A stretch of 53,993 bases of DNA from Deltaproteobacteria bacterium RIFCSPLOWO2_12_FULL_60_19 (GTDB lineage: Bacteria; Desulfobacterota; Binatia; UBA9968), in assembly GCA_001798595.1 (NCBI GenBank), contig MGSS01000125.1, positions 4,322 to 58,314 of the forward strand, written 5' to 3'. The notes under the pieces are model-generated. The model saw only the letters and a program-made list of their open reading frames with translations, ran no database searches and was not told the DNA's origin. Position 1 is the first letter of the stretch. The number at the start of each line of letters is the position of its first letter. Of the stretch, positions 31,430 to 40,203 are shown piece by piece. A program made the position numbers and the translations under genes.

Positions 31430-32539
31430 ATGTCCGTTGAGATCCGCAACCTAACCAAAGTATTCGGCGTCGGGGAGAAAGGAGTCTTTGCCGTGCGCGG
31501 GGTGAGCCTCACGGTGGAAAAGGGGGCCTTTCTCACTCTTTTGGGTCCGAGCGGCTGCGGCAAGACCACCACGCTTCGCTGTCTTGCCGGTCTGGAGCGT
31601 CCCGATGAGGGCGAGATCATTCTCTCCGGTCAGGTCGTAGTCTCTACGAGCAGAGGAATCTACATGCCCGTGAACCAGAGACCGATCGGCATGGTGTTTC
31701 AATCGTATGCCATCTGGCCCCATATGACGGTATTCCGAAATGTCGCCTATCCCCTTCAGAGCATGGGCATCGCTAAGGGCGAGATCCGCCGCAGGGTTGA
31801 GCACTGCCTTGAGCTGGTTGGGTTAGGTCGCCTGGAGCAACGCCTTGCCCCGAATTTGAGCGGCGGAGAGCAGCAGCGCGTCGCTCTGGCGCGCGCCCTG
31901 GTCATGGAACCTGAGGTCCTTCTGCTCGACGAGCCGCTCTCCAACCTCGATGCCAAGCTGCGCGAAGGGATGCGGGTGGAGATCCGCCGGCTCCAACGTC
32001 AGTTAGGGATCACCACGGTTTATGTGACTCACGATCAAGTGGAGGCGCTCAGTATGTCCGACATGGTCGGCGTCATGCACAATGGAAGGCTCGTGGAGCT
32101 GGACACGCCGCGAGGGGTTTATGAGCGCCCGCGCACGAGATTCGGGGCTGAATTTATCGGCACGGCCAACCTGGTTCGCGGCCGCCGGAGCGGGCTAAGC
32201 GAGGGAGGATGGAAAGCGGCGGAGACGGAGCTGGGAACCCTGTGCTATGCCTCACCCGGCTGCTCCGAGCCGGCCGGCGAGGAGGTAGATTTCCTCATTC
32301 GTCCCGAGGATATCTGCGTCAGCCCGCACTCTGCGGCCGGGCCTGAATCGAACATGCCCAATCGATGGCGCGGGGAAGTGACGCAAGCGATCTTTCTCGG
32401 CCCCGATCTCGACTGCGAGGTGAGCGTGAGCGGGGTTCGACTGCGCGCGCGCCTGACCCGCTCGCACGAGCTTAAGGCCGGCGATCAGGTTGACGTCTGT
32501 ATCGATCCGCAAAACATCAAGCCCTTGATGCGTTATTGA
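31430..32539 (+). CDS. ABC transporter ATP-binding protein shared by two permeases
   Basis: A 369-residue ATPase with Walker A GPSGCGKTT, signature LSGGEQQRVALARAL, Walker B VLLLDEPLSNLDAKLREG, switch YVTHDQ and a C-terminal TOBE region (FLIRPEDICVSP). GGGAGG precedes ATG 31430. It is the only ATPase for the two permease/binding-protein pairs upstream, so it presumably energises both, as multitask ATPases do in some sugar systems. It belongs to the same family as the ATPase at 16993 but is clearly diverged. Confidence 0.94.
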   Translation: MSVEIRNLTKVFGVGEKGVFAVRGVSLTVEKGAFLTLLGPSGCGKTTTLRCLAGLERPDEGEIILSGQVVVSTSRGIYMPVNQRPIGMVFQSYAIWPHMTVFRNVAYPLQSMGIAKGEIRRRVEHCLELVGLGRLEQRLAPNLSGGEQQRVALARALVMEPEVLLLDEPLSNLDAKLREGMRVEIRRLQRQLGITTVYVTHDQVEALSMSDMVGVMHNGRLVELDTPRGVYERPRTRFGAEFIGTANLVRGRRSGLSEGGWKAAETELGTLCYASPGCSEPAGEEVDFLIRPEDICVSPHSAAGPESNMPNRWRGEVTQAIFLGPDLDCEVSVSGVRLRARLTRSHELKAGDQVDVCIDPQNIKPLMRY

Positions 32540-32594
32540 CGCGTTATTGATGAGTTACTAGGAGCGGCGAAAACAAGAAGAGGAGGCGCATGAA

Positions 32595-33623
32595 ATGGTT
32601 GCGATCGGCTTTGCGTTGCCCGTAGGTTCGGGAATTCCAGCCGCCGTGCGCTGGGAATTTGCCGAAGAAATAGAAAGGCTCGGTTACGAGTCTTTCTGGT
32701 ACCCGCATTACGTCTCCCGGGATATCCACGGCTTTGACGCTCTGGACGTCCTGTGCGCCGTGGCGGTCCGCACCAGGCGCATCCTGCTCGGCACCTGCGT
32801 GCTCCAGGCGCCTCTGTATCATCCGATCGATCTTGCCCGCCGGGTGGTCACGCTCGACCACATTTCGAATGGCCGCTACCTCTTCGGCATCGGCATCGGT
32901 TGGATTCCGCGGGAATTTGAAAACCTCGGGTTGCCTTTCAAAGAACGCTCCGGCCGCACCACCGAGTCGCTTGAGCTGATGACGCGGCTGTGGACCGAGG
33001 AGGAGGTAACATACGAGGGAAAATACTATCAGGTCAAAGAGGTCGTTCTGCTCCCCAAGCCCATCACTAAGCCCTACCCAAAAATCTTTATCGGCGGCGG
33101 ATACCACACCACGCAGCGCGGCTCGCCCGACGCCCCGCGCAAGCCGGGCTTCGCTCCGCTGGCGATCAAAAGGATCGGCCGCTTCGGCGACGGCTGGATC
33201 CCGGCGGGAGAAATCGCCGGAAGGCCGGCGGCGTTGAGAGAAGGAATAGACAAGATCAAAGCGGCCGGCAAAGCCGTCGGGCGCGATATTGACGAGGCGA
33301 GCTTCGAGCTCAGCGTGGTGAACTATTCCGGGATCAATATCGACGATGACTGGGCTCAAGCCGAAAAAGAGGCGCAGAAGTTTTACGCCAGCCGGGAGCG
33401 CAGGGGATTTTACCAGGTGCAGGGCAATCCGAGCTTCGATTCCCTGCGCGAGGGCGGCAGCTTCGGCCCGCCGGAGCGGGTCGGCGCCAGGGTGCGCCAG
33501 TGGACGGCGGGGAGCGACGTGGTGCGGATCAAGCGGATCGTCATCATGTTCGCTTCGCTCGATCCCCTGGAGCAACTAAGGCGCTTTCACGAAAAAGTCC
33601 GGCCGGTACTGGAGACTATTTGA
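32595..33623 (+). CDS. LLM-class flavin-dependent oxidoreductase (F420-type candidate)
   Basis: A 342-residue luciferase-like barrel protein. Recognisable are FAEEIERLGYESFWYPHYVS near the N-terminus, LDHISNGRYLFGIGIGWIPR (cofactor region), TEEEVTYEGKYYQVKEV and PKIFIGGG. The pattern HISNGRYLFGIGIGW with EFENLGLPFKERSGRT is common in the subfamily predicted to use coenzyme F420. GAGGAGG lies upstream of ATG 32595. It differs from the LLM protein at 2438. It sits after the transporter genes, so it may begin catabolism of the imported compound. Confidence 0.88.
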   Translation: MVAIGFALPVGSGIPAAVRWEFAEEIERLGYESFWYPHYVSRDIHGFDALDVLCAVAVRTRRILLGTCVLQAPLYHPIDLARRVVTLDHISNGRYLFGIGIGWIPREFENLGLPFKERSGRTTESLELMTRLWTEEEVTYEGKYYQVKEVVLLPKPITKPYPKIFIGGGYHTTQRGSPDAPRKPGFAPLAIKRIGRFGDGWIPAGEIAGRPAALREGIDKIKAAGKAVGRDIDEASFELSVVNYSGINIDDDWAQAEKEAQKFYASRERRGFYQVQGNPSFDSLREGGSFGPPERVGARVRQWTAGSDVVRIKRIVIMFASLDPLEQLRRFHEKVRPVLETI

Positions 33624-33665
33624 ACGTCGTGTTCGGTTCGATTCATTTCTGCGCGAGGTGAGCTT

Positions 33666-34916
33666 ATGTCTGCCGCGGAATTTCCTGAATTGTCGCTAAC
33701 AGAGCGCGATGGCCGCTGGGCGCGCGTGCGCGCCTTCATGAGAGAAAGAGGTCTCGACGCTCTGATCGCGTTCGGGCTGAAGGGCCGGGAACAGGTCGAC
33801 CACTATCTCACCAACGACCGCACCGGCGGGATCGTGGTTTTTCCGTTGGACGGCGCGTTGGTCCATCTAACGTGGACCAACTTCGACATCGCCGCCCATT
33901 CGGAGAGCGCGCTAAGAGGGGAGCCTTCCTGGGTGGAGGACGTAAGAGTGGGAGCGAGCGGCGCCGGTGTCGTGAAGGTCTTGCGTGAAAAGGGACTGGA
34001 CAAAGGCTGCGTCGGCGTGTTGGGCCTCGACGCGGAACTCCCCGGCGAGTCTGAAGGTTGGGTGCCGTACAAAACCTGGACTCGTATCCTTGAACAGTTG
34101 CCCGGAGCAAAATGGATCGAGGCTTCAGCGGACTTCTTCAGGCTTATGTTGGTCAAAAGCAAGGAAGAGCTCAAGCTTTTGCGCAAAGCTGCGGCGATCG
34201 GGGAGTTTGCCTGTGAAACGATGCTGGAGACAGCTCGGCCCGGCGTGAGCGAGAGCGAAGTGTACGCTGCGGTGATGGCCACGCTCTACCGCTGCGGCGC
34301 GCGTGGCAGCGTCTCTCCCTATATCACGCCGTTAATCCTTCAGTCGGGCGCCGACAACCCCGGCTGGGGGGCGCCGATGTGGCTCATGCGCGGGCAGCGG
34401 CCGAGAACCCTTCAAGCAGGCGATCTGATCCAAGCGGAGATCTTTTCCGCCTACGGCAGCCTCGAGAGCCAACAGCAGATGTCCGTGGCGCTGAAGCCTC
34501 TCCACCCGATCAATAAGGAATGCGCTCAGGTGGCTCGCGCTGCTTACGAGGTCGGCTTGAGGACGCTCAAGCCCGGCATGACTTTCGGCCGGGTCGCGGA
34601 GGCGATGGAAGCGCCGCTCGCAGATGCCGACTGCTGGCATCTCACCCCTCTGATTCACAGTCTCAACCCGCTTGCGGTCGTGAGCGCGACCGGCGTGCGG
34701 ATGCGGGAGAAGATGTCCGGCAGTGAAAAATACGTGGGAATTCAGTCTCGGCCGGCTAAAGAAGGAGAGCTCGTCATCCAACCGGGAATGGTTTTTGCGT
34801 TCGAGCCCAACGCCTGCAAGGGAAGACGCCGCGTGAACATCGGCGGAACCGTGATCGTGACTGAAAACGGAGTAGAGGAACTCAACAAACTCGCGGCGGA
34901 GATGCGGGTGAAATAA
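33666..34916 (+). CDS. M24 (creatinase/aminopeptidase P-fold) protein with incomplete metal site
   Basis: A 416-residue pita-bread-fold protein. An N-terminal creatinase-like domain (~1-165) precedes the M24 domain (~170-416). In metal-using members five ligands are D, D, H, E, E. Here the first lies in GDLIQAEIF (Asp to Glu), the second position reads Q or S (SLESQQQ), one glutamate is kept in FAFEPN, and the last is Gly (NIGGTVIVTENG). It is therefore likely a metal-free creatinase-like C-N hydrolase rather than a prolidase, or an impaired enzyme. GAGGTGA precedes ATG 33666. It is the last gene before the sigma-54 promoter at 35.0 kb. Confidence 0.8.
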   Translation: MSAAEFPELSLTERDGRWARVRAFMRERGLDALIAFGLKGREQVDHYLTNDRTGGIVVFPLDGALVHLTWTNFDIAAHSESALRGEPSWVEDVRVGASGAGVVKVLREKGLDKGCVGVLGLDAELPGESEGWVPYKTWTRILEQLPGAKWIEASADFFRLMLVKSKEELKLLRKAAAIGEFACETMLETARPGVSESEVYAAVMATLYRCGARGSVSPYITPLILQSGADNPGWGAPMWLMRGQRPRTLQAGDLIQAEIFSAYGSLESQQQMSVALKPLHPINKECAQVARAAYEVGLRTLKPGMTFGRVAEAMEAPLADADCWHLTPLIHSLNPLAVVSATGVRMREKMSGSEKYVGIQSRPAKEGELVIQPGMVFAFEPNACKGRRRVNIGGTVIVTENGVEELNKLAAEMRVK

Positions 34917-34927
34917 TCGCATCGCCG

Positions 34928-34978
34928 TTTCTTAAACGTGATAAAAACCTCACCGATATTCCGACCGGTAAGAAGAGG
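34928..34978 (+). repeat. Shared upstream element, copy B (putative activator site)
   Basis: This is the counterpart of 24946-24993: TTTCTTAAACGTGATAAAAA, then ACCTCACCGATATTCCGACC, then a closing TAAGAAGAGGG. Its ends form an inverted repeat TTCTTA/TAAGAA. It ends ~40 nt above the -24 box of the promoter at 35018. Conservation between two non-homologous intergenic regions supports a common activator. Confidence 0.55.
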
Positions 34979-35017
34979 GATCCGGCAAAGTAGTCGCAAA
35001 TAAGAAAGTCCGGTGCG

Positions 35018-35033
35018 TGGCATGAGAATTGCG
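35018..35033 (+). promoter_or_regulatory. Sigma-54 promoter for M29-like/Hyu/XDH/UbiD operon
   Basis: TGGCATGAGAATTGCG has the invariant GG and GC separated by 10 nt and both flanking consensus blocks. The predicted start is near 35044, about 25 nt before ATG 35070. It probably drives the ~15 kb gene run to 50.4 kb. Confidence 0.75.
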
Positions 35034-35069
35034 GCTTAACATCGGCAAATTACACGCAAGGAGTTCCTA

Positions 35070-36389
35070 ATGGATCAGGAATCGGCTCGATTGTCCCTGG
35101 ACTTGGAGGCTCTGCTCCCGTTTGCCCGCCATCTCGTCAAGGGTCCGTCCGTGCGCCGCAGCTTGCCGGCCGGCTACGGCATCCGTGCGGGTGAGAAGGT
35201 TTTAGTTGCGGTTGACAGTTGGCAGGATCCTCTTCTCGTGCAGGCCATCGTCCAGGCGATACGGGAGGAGGGGGCCACCGCGGATCTTGTGACGATGGAC
35301 ATGGGCCCGGATCGTGAACTAGACGAGCACGATGAAATCCGGACATTCATGGGCAACACGCCCTGGGGTAAAGAGCCTATGGAGCCGCCGACCTGGCGCA
35401 CGGACATCGAGGCTTTCACCGAGAAGATGGGATACCACCTCCTGATCCGCGGCCTCGGCGGTCCTACCCCAAAGACGAACTTTCGGTACGAAGGAATTCC
35501 TTGGATCAGTCGGGAGATTTTTGCCAGTCAAGCGGTGACCTTCCCTTATGACCTTTGGGGTTTGCTGCAAAAGAAGAGTTGGGACACTATTTGGAAAAAC
35601 GCCCGAGGGGGTAGAGTGCGGGTCACCGACCCCGAGGGAACGGACTACAGTTTCACCTTTTTAGAAGAGCATTTCGACAAACCGAGATACGGCTTTACCT
35701 CGGAGCCTTTTTGGGGTCACCTCCACGGCCATCCTCTTCCGCCCTATTCCGGTGGCGAGGATGCCGCGGGCGTGGTGGCGGGAACTTTGAACCATTGGGG
35801 CCGTCCTTTTTCCCATATCAAAGTCCATGTTGAAAAAGGCCAGGTGCAGCGGGTAGAGGGAGGCGGAAAATACGGCGAGGCCTGGCGGCAGTTGCTGGAG
35901 GCGACGAAAAATATCACCTACCCCGATTACCCTCGCTCCGGACTTTTCTGGCTGTGGGAGACGGCGATAGGGACCAATCCAAAGTTTTTCCGGCCGTACA
36001 ACGTTCTCAATCGCTCTAGAGGGACGGTTTATGAGCGGCTTCGCTCCGGTATTATCCACGTGGGCTTTGGCACCAGAATCCTCAGTCCCTCGGAAGATTG
36101 GGCGAGAGAGAAGGGAGTCTCCTTCGGCCACATTCACGTCCACCTGAATTTTGCCACTTATGAGCTGACGACCAAGAGCGGACAAAAGTTCAAGATCATC
36201 GACCGTGGCCATTTGACCTCTCTCGACGATCCGGAGGTGATCGCTCTGGCGAAAAAATTCGGCGATCCGAAGGAGCTTCTCAAAGAAGCCTGGATTCCCC
36301 AGGTCCCTGGGATCAGTTCGGAGGGCGATTACTGGAAAGATTACGCTCCTAATCCGGCCGCCTGGATCAAGGCGCACGAGGCGCGTTGA
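35070..36389 (+). CDS. M29 (leucyl/aminopeptidase T)-like protein
   Basis: A 439-residue cytoplasmic protein that most resembles the M29 thermophilic aminopeptidase family and related catabolic-operon proteins. The N-terminal domain begins at GEKVLVAVDSWQDPLLVQAI, as in AmpS/PepS. Candidate metal residues are in YSGGEDAAGVV, GGGKYGEAW and VSFGHIHVHLNFATYEL. I cannot confirm the full ligand set. GGAG lies just before ATG 35070, and the gene is the first after a sigma-54 promoter. Its TGA overlaps an upstream TTG of the hyuB-like gene. It may remove an amide or peptide moiety from the pathway substrate; other hydrolytic roles are open. Confidence 0.6.
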   Translation: MDQESARLSLDLEALLPFARHLVKGPSVRRSLPAGYGIRAGEKVLVAVDSWQDPLLVQAIVQAIREEGATADLVTMDMGPDRELDEHDEIRTFMGNTPWGKEPMEPPTWRTDIEAFTEKMGYHLLIRGLGGPTPKTNFRYEGIPWISREIFASQAVTFPYDLWGLLQKKSWDTIWKNARGGRVRVTDPEGTDYSFTFLEEHFDKPRYGFTSEPFWGHLHGHPLPPYSGGEDAAGVVAGTLNHWGRPFSHIKVHVEKGQVQRVEGGGKYGEAWRQLLEATKNITYPDYPRSGLFWLWETAIGTNPKFFRPYNVLNRSRGTVYERLRSGIIHVGFGTRILSPSEDWAREKGVSFGHIHVHLNFATYELTTKSGQKFKIIDRGHLTSLDDPEVIALAKKFGDPKELLKEAWIPQVPGISSEGDYWKDYAPNPAAWIKAHEAR

Positions 36390-36406
36390 GGCGGAAAGAG
36401 CAGGAG

Positions 36407-38170
36407 ATGAAAAAGATCGATCCGACTACGCTGGCAGTGCTGCGCGACGCCTTTGTCAGCATCGCGCAGGACATGAGCCAACTCCTGATCCGCACGTGCG
36501 GCAACTACATCACCTCCCAACTTCGCGACCATCACACAGGGGTTTACGATCCGAACGGTAGGGTGATCGCATCTGCCTTGACTTTGCCTGCACTGGCGGG
36601 CGCCGGCCGCTTTCAGGCTCAACTGGTGGCGAAAAAATTCAAGGGAAATATCTATCCGGGGGACGAGTTCATCATGAATTGTCCCTACACTGCTTACGGA
36701 ACGCATATTCCCGACTGGACCTTCATTCGCCCGATCTTTTATAAGGGGGAGCTGGTTTTTTTCTCTTTCTCCAAGGCTCACCAGTTGGATTCAAGTGGGG
36801 CCTATCCTGGAGGCTACTTTCCCGGGGCCTACGACATCCATGCCGAGGGGCTCATGATTCCGGCCATCAAGTGGTCTGAGAAGGGAAGACCGATCCCGCA
36901 TGTGCAGGATCTCATCCTGAACAACATCCGTTACAAGGACCGGCAGAAACTGGACATCGATGCGATGTTTGCCTCTTTAAAGCTCTGCGAGGAGCGCTGC
37001 ATCAGGCTCCTGGAGCGGTACGGCAGGGATACGGTGCGCCGTTCGGTCGATCTGATGATCGAGGTCATGCACCGGGCGGTGAAGGCCGAAATCAAAAAGA
37101 TGCCTGACGGTATTTACTCGGGCGAGTCAGCGGCCGATGACGACGGGACGCACCCCGATCGCCCGATCTGGGTGCGCTGCAAGGCGAGCATCAAGAAAGA
37201 TGATCTCTTTTTTGATTTTACCGGCAGCGACCCGCAAACCAATTATGTCTCCAGCCCATGGGCCAACACTCACCCCCGCGTGGCCGCGGCCTTCTTCACG
37301 ACTTTAGATCCAAGCCTCGCCTTTTATCACAATGAAGGCAGCTACCTTGCCTTTCGCGTCTTCGCGCCCGAAGGCTCCGTCGTCAATTCCAAATACCCCA
37401 CCACAGTGGGGGCGTGTCCTGTCAATGTCGGGCTGCAGATATTTGAGAGCGTGCTTAAATGTCTAGGCCAGGCCGTCCCCGAGCAGGTGACCTCGGGCTG
37501 GGCGAGGCAGCTCGCCTTCGATGAGTTTGGGGTCGACCGCGCCGGCAAGCGATTCTTCACGGCGCAATTCAGCTCTCATGGAGGCTCGGGCGCCATGTGG
37601 GGACACGATGGCTGGCCCCATCTCGGCATGTTCTCCTCGCTTGGCGCGCTCAGGAAAGGGAACGTGGAGACAATTGAGAGCCGCTATGCCTGGAGGATCT
37701 TGAAATATGACATGCGACGGGACAGCGCGGGGGATGGCCGCTGGCGCGGCGGGCTGGGGGTTCACATAGAGTGGCTCAATGATACAGCCAAGGAGCATGC
37801 TTTCACGACCGGCAACGCGGACGGAATCCTCACGGACATCTACGCGATTAAAGGGGGCCGCATTCCCGAGCGCAATCAGCAGTACCTGCTTAAGAAAAAG
37901 AGCAACGAGAAAGTCTTCCTTTATACCAAGCGCGGTCCGTTTTTTATGGAAGAGGGGGATGTGCTCGTGCAGATGTCTCAGGGAGGGGCGGGCGTGGGAG
38001 ATCCGGCTGAGCGGGATCCGGAGAAGGTTAGATGGGATGTGATGAATGAGTATGTTTCGATCGAGAAAGCGCGCAACGTTTACCAAGTAGTCATCGACCC
38101 CGAGACATTCGAAATCGATTGCCGGGAAACCCAAAAACTGCGCGGCGGGAAGGTTGGATGTATCGCGTAG
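36407..38170 (+). CDS. hyuB: Hydantoinase B/oxoprolinase-family subunit
   Basis: A 587-residue HyuB-family subunit that pairs with HyuA (next gene) in ATP-dependent enzymes: N-methylhydantoinase, 5-oxoprolinase, or the acetone/acetophenone carboxylases. It starts MKKIDPTTLAVLRDAF as expected, and includes DHHTGVYDPNGRVIA, GDEFIMNCPYTAYGTHIPDW and GGSGAMWGHDGWPHLG. ATG 36407 is chosen by family length and GGAAAGAG 7 nt upstream; a TTG at 36386 overlapping the previous stop is possible. Given the UbiD and CoA-ligase context, an aromatic ketone carboxylase-like role is an alternative to lactam hydrolysis. It overlaps hyuA by 13 nt. Confidence 0.9.
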   Translation: MKKIDPTTLAVLRDAFVSIAQDMSQLLIRTCGNYITSQLRDHHTGVYDPNGRVIASALTLPALAGAGRFQAQLVAKKFKGNIYPGDEFIMNCPYTAYGTHIPDWTFIRPIFYKGELVFFSFSKAHQLDSSGAYPGGYFPGAYDIHAEGLMIPAIKWSEKGRPIPHVQDLILNNIRYKDRQKLDIDAMFASLKLCEERCIRLLERYGRDTVRRSVDLMIEVMHRAVKAEIKKMPDGIYSGESAADDDGTHPDRPIWVRCKASIKKDDLFFDFTGSDPQTNYVSSPWANTHPRVAAAFFTTLDPSLAFYHNEGSYLAFRVFAPEGSVVNSKYPTTVGACPVNVGLQIFESVLKCLGQAVPEQVTSGWARQLAFDEFGVDRAGKRFFTAQFSSHGGSGAMWGHDGWPHLGMFSSLGALRKGNVETIESRYAWRILKYDMRRDSAGDGRWRGGLGVHIEWLNDTAKEHAFTTGNADGILTDIYAIKGGRIPERNQQYLLKKKSNEKVFLYTKRGPFFMEEGDVLVQMSQGGAGVGDPAERDPEKVRWDVMNEYVSIEKARNVYQVVIDPETFEIDCRETQKLRGGKVGCIA

Positions 38171-40194
38171 CTATCGACGTTGGAGGGACCCATACCGATT
38201 CCATTGCGGTTGACAACCGCGGGCAACTCCTCATTGCCAAGGCAGAGACCACTCCTGACGATTTAACCCGGGGAGTGCTGGCCTCGTGCGCGAAGCTGGC
38301 CGGCCAAGCGGGCAAGATTCTCCGGGAGCTGTTGGCCGAAACCGAGCTTTTTCTTCACGGCACCACCGTGGGCACGAATGCCGTGATTCAGGGGAAAGGT
38401 CCCAAGGTGGGCTGTCTGGTGACCCAGGGCTTCAGAGATATTGTGGAGCTGCGCCGGGGTGCCAGGGATACCCTTTATAACCTCAAGGTGGATTATCCTC
38501 CGCTGCTCTCACCGCGCCACCTTCGGGCCGAGGTGCGGGAACGCGTCTCTTACACGGGAGCGGTGCTCGAGGCTGTGGACGAGCAGGGATGCCGCCAGGC
38601 CGTGCGCCTTCTCAAGGCGCGCGGGGCCGAATCGATCGCGATCACCTTTCTCTTCTCCTTTCTGAACTCCGCTCATGAGAAGCGCGCGCGGGAGATCGTG
38701 CGCGAGGAATGGCCGGAGGCGCCTGTTTCCCTTTCCTCAGAGGTGCTGCCCCGCATCGAGGAATTCGAGCGCTTTAGCACCACTGTATTAGACGCCTTTA
38801 CCACCCCGTCGGTAGGCGCCTATCTTAAGACTCTAAATGAAAAGCTCCACGCTCAAGGGTTCAGAGGACGGCTGCTGATCGGTCAAGCCAATGGCAGCGT
38901 GGCTACTCCCGAGGTCGTGCTTACGAGGCCCGTCTGGACTCTCTCGTCCGGTCCGGCCGCCGCTGCCCCTGCGGGCCTTTATTTCGGAAAACTGTTCCGG
39001 TCGAAGAATATCATCTCGGTGGACATGGGGGGCACGAGCTTCGATGTTCTGTTGATCGTTGACAACGAAGCCCAGGTGACCACCGAGGAGTGGGTCGGCC
39101 CTTACCGCTTGGCCGTTCCTCTGGTCAAGGTGCGGTCGATAGGCGCGGGCGGAGGCAGCGTTGCGTGGGTGGATCCGGCGGGCGTTTTGCGCGTAGGTCC
39201 GCAAAGCGCCGGAGCGGCGCCGGGGCCGGCTTGTTATGCCAAAGAGGGACTGGAACCGACCGTTACCGATGCCGATCTGATCCTGGGTTATCTCAATCCC
39301 GCCAACTTTCTCGGCGGAGAGCGGCGTCTGGATTCACAACTCGCGGAAAAGGCTCTGCGCGACAAGATCGCCGCTCCATTGAAGGTGAGCTTGAAGGAGG
39401 CGGCCAGCGGGGTCATTGCAGTCCTGGTGCACCAGTCGGCGGAGGCCATTCGCCGGGAGTGCATGGAGCGTGGAGCTGACCCGAGGGATTTCACCCTCAT
39501 AGCTGGGGGCGGGGCCGGCCCTACGCACGCGGCGTTTGTCGCCGAGGAGTTGGGCCTCTCTCAGGTCGTGATCCCCAACTTGGCCGGCGCCTACTGCGCT
39601 TTCGGTTGGCTGCGCTCGGATATGACTCTCGATTTCGTCCGCTCCAGAGTGATGGCCTCGGCGCAGGCCGATCTCCAGTGGCTCGCTGCTGCTTATCGCG
39701 AGATGGAAGAAGAGGCCAAGAGCACTTTGGGCAACGGCCGCGTCTCTTTGCAGCGGCTTGTAGAGGCGCGCTACTACGGGCAGTTTCATGAGACCGAGGT
39801 GGAGGTTCCCGCCGGACGGTTGGGGTCTCGAGAGATCAAGGCGGTCACGGAGGCGTTTCACCGCCGCCACGAGCGTCTTTTTCATTTTCGAGTGCCGGAT
39901 ATGGAGCTGGAGTTCATCCATTATCGCGTGCGGGCCTCTCTGCTCATGGATAAACCCGTGCTTCGGCCTCGGAAGGCCAAGAAAGGCGCATTGCGCGAGG
40001 CTCAGGCGGGGACGAGGGAATGTTGCTTCGGGAAGCGGTCGGTGAAAACGCCGATCTTTGCCGGTTCTCAGTTGAGCCCCGGCGCAAGGCTCAGAGGTCC
40101 GGCGATCATTGAAGAAGGGATTACGACGCTGGTCGTTCCTCCTTCGTTTCATTGTCAGGTAGACCGGCTCGGCAACTATCTTCTTGAGGCTTAA
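38158..40194 (+). CDS. hyuA: Hydantoinase A/oxoprolinase-family subunit
   Basis: A 678-residue ATP-binding partner of the preceding HyuB protein. Actin-like ATPase phosphate loops are visible as AIDVGGTHTDSIAVD (start) and SVDMGGTSFDVLLI (~300). The glycine-rich linkers GAGGGSVAWVD and LIAGGGAGPTHAAFVAEELG and the C-terminal LRGPAIIEEGITTLVVPP follow. ATG 38158 is selected because it matches the family start (MYRVAIDVGG) and has GGAAGG upstream; the longer frame from 38119 lies in hyuB. The 13 nt overlap with hyuB implies a stoichiometric complex. The molybdoenzyme genes follow 9 nt later. Confidence 0.92.
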   Translation: MYRVAIDVGGTHTDSIAVDNRGQLLIAKAETTPDDLTRGVLASCAKLAGQAGKILRELLAETELFLHGTTVGTNAVIQGKGPKVGCLVTQGFRDIVELRRGARDTLYNLKVDYPPLLSPRHLRAEVRERVSYTGAVLEAVDEQGCRQAVRLLKARGAESIAITFLFSFLNSAHEKRAREIVREEWPEAPVSLSSEVLPRIEEFERFSTTVLDAFTTPSVGAYLKTLNEKLHAQGFRGRLLIGQANGSVATPEVVLTRPVWTLSSGPAAAAPAGLYFGKLFRSKNIISVDMGGTSFDVLLIVDNEAQVTTEEWVGPYRLAVPLVKVRSIGAGGGSVAWVDPAGVLRVGPQSAGAAPGPACYAKEGLEPTVTDADLILGYLNPANFLGGERRLDSQLAEKALRDKIAAPLKVSLKEAASGVIAVLVHQSAEAIRRECMERGADPRDFTLIAGGGAGPTHAAFVAEELGLSQVVIPNLAGAYCAFGWLRSDMTLDFVRSRVMASAQADLQWLAAAYREMEEEAKSTLGNGRVSLQRLVEARYYGQFHETEVEVPAGRLGSREIKAVTEAFHRRHERLFHFRVPDMELEFIHYRVRASLLMDKPVLRPRKAKKGALREAQAGTRECCFGKRSVKTPIFAGSQLSPGARLRGPAIIEEGITTLVVPPSFHCQVDRLGNYLLEA

Positions 40195-40203
40195 GTCCTG
40201 ATT

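Noticed and set aside
38119-38157. Earlier start for hyuA
   Set aside because: The codons lie within hyuB and precede the invariant family start MYRVAIDVGG; GGAAGG is placed for 38158.
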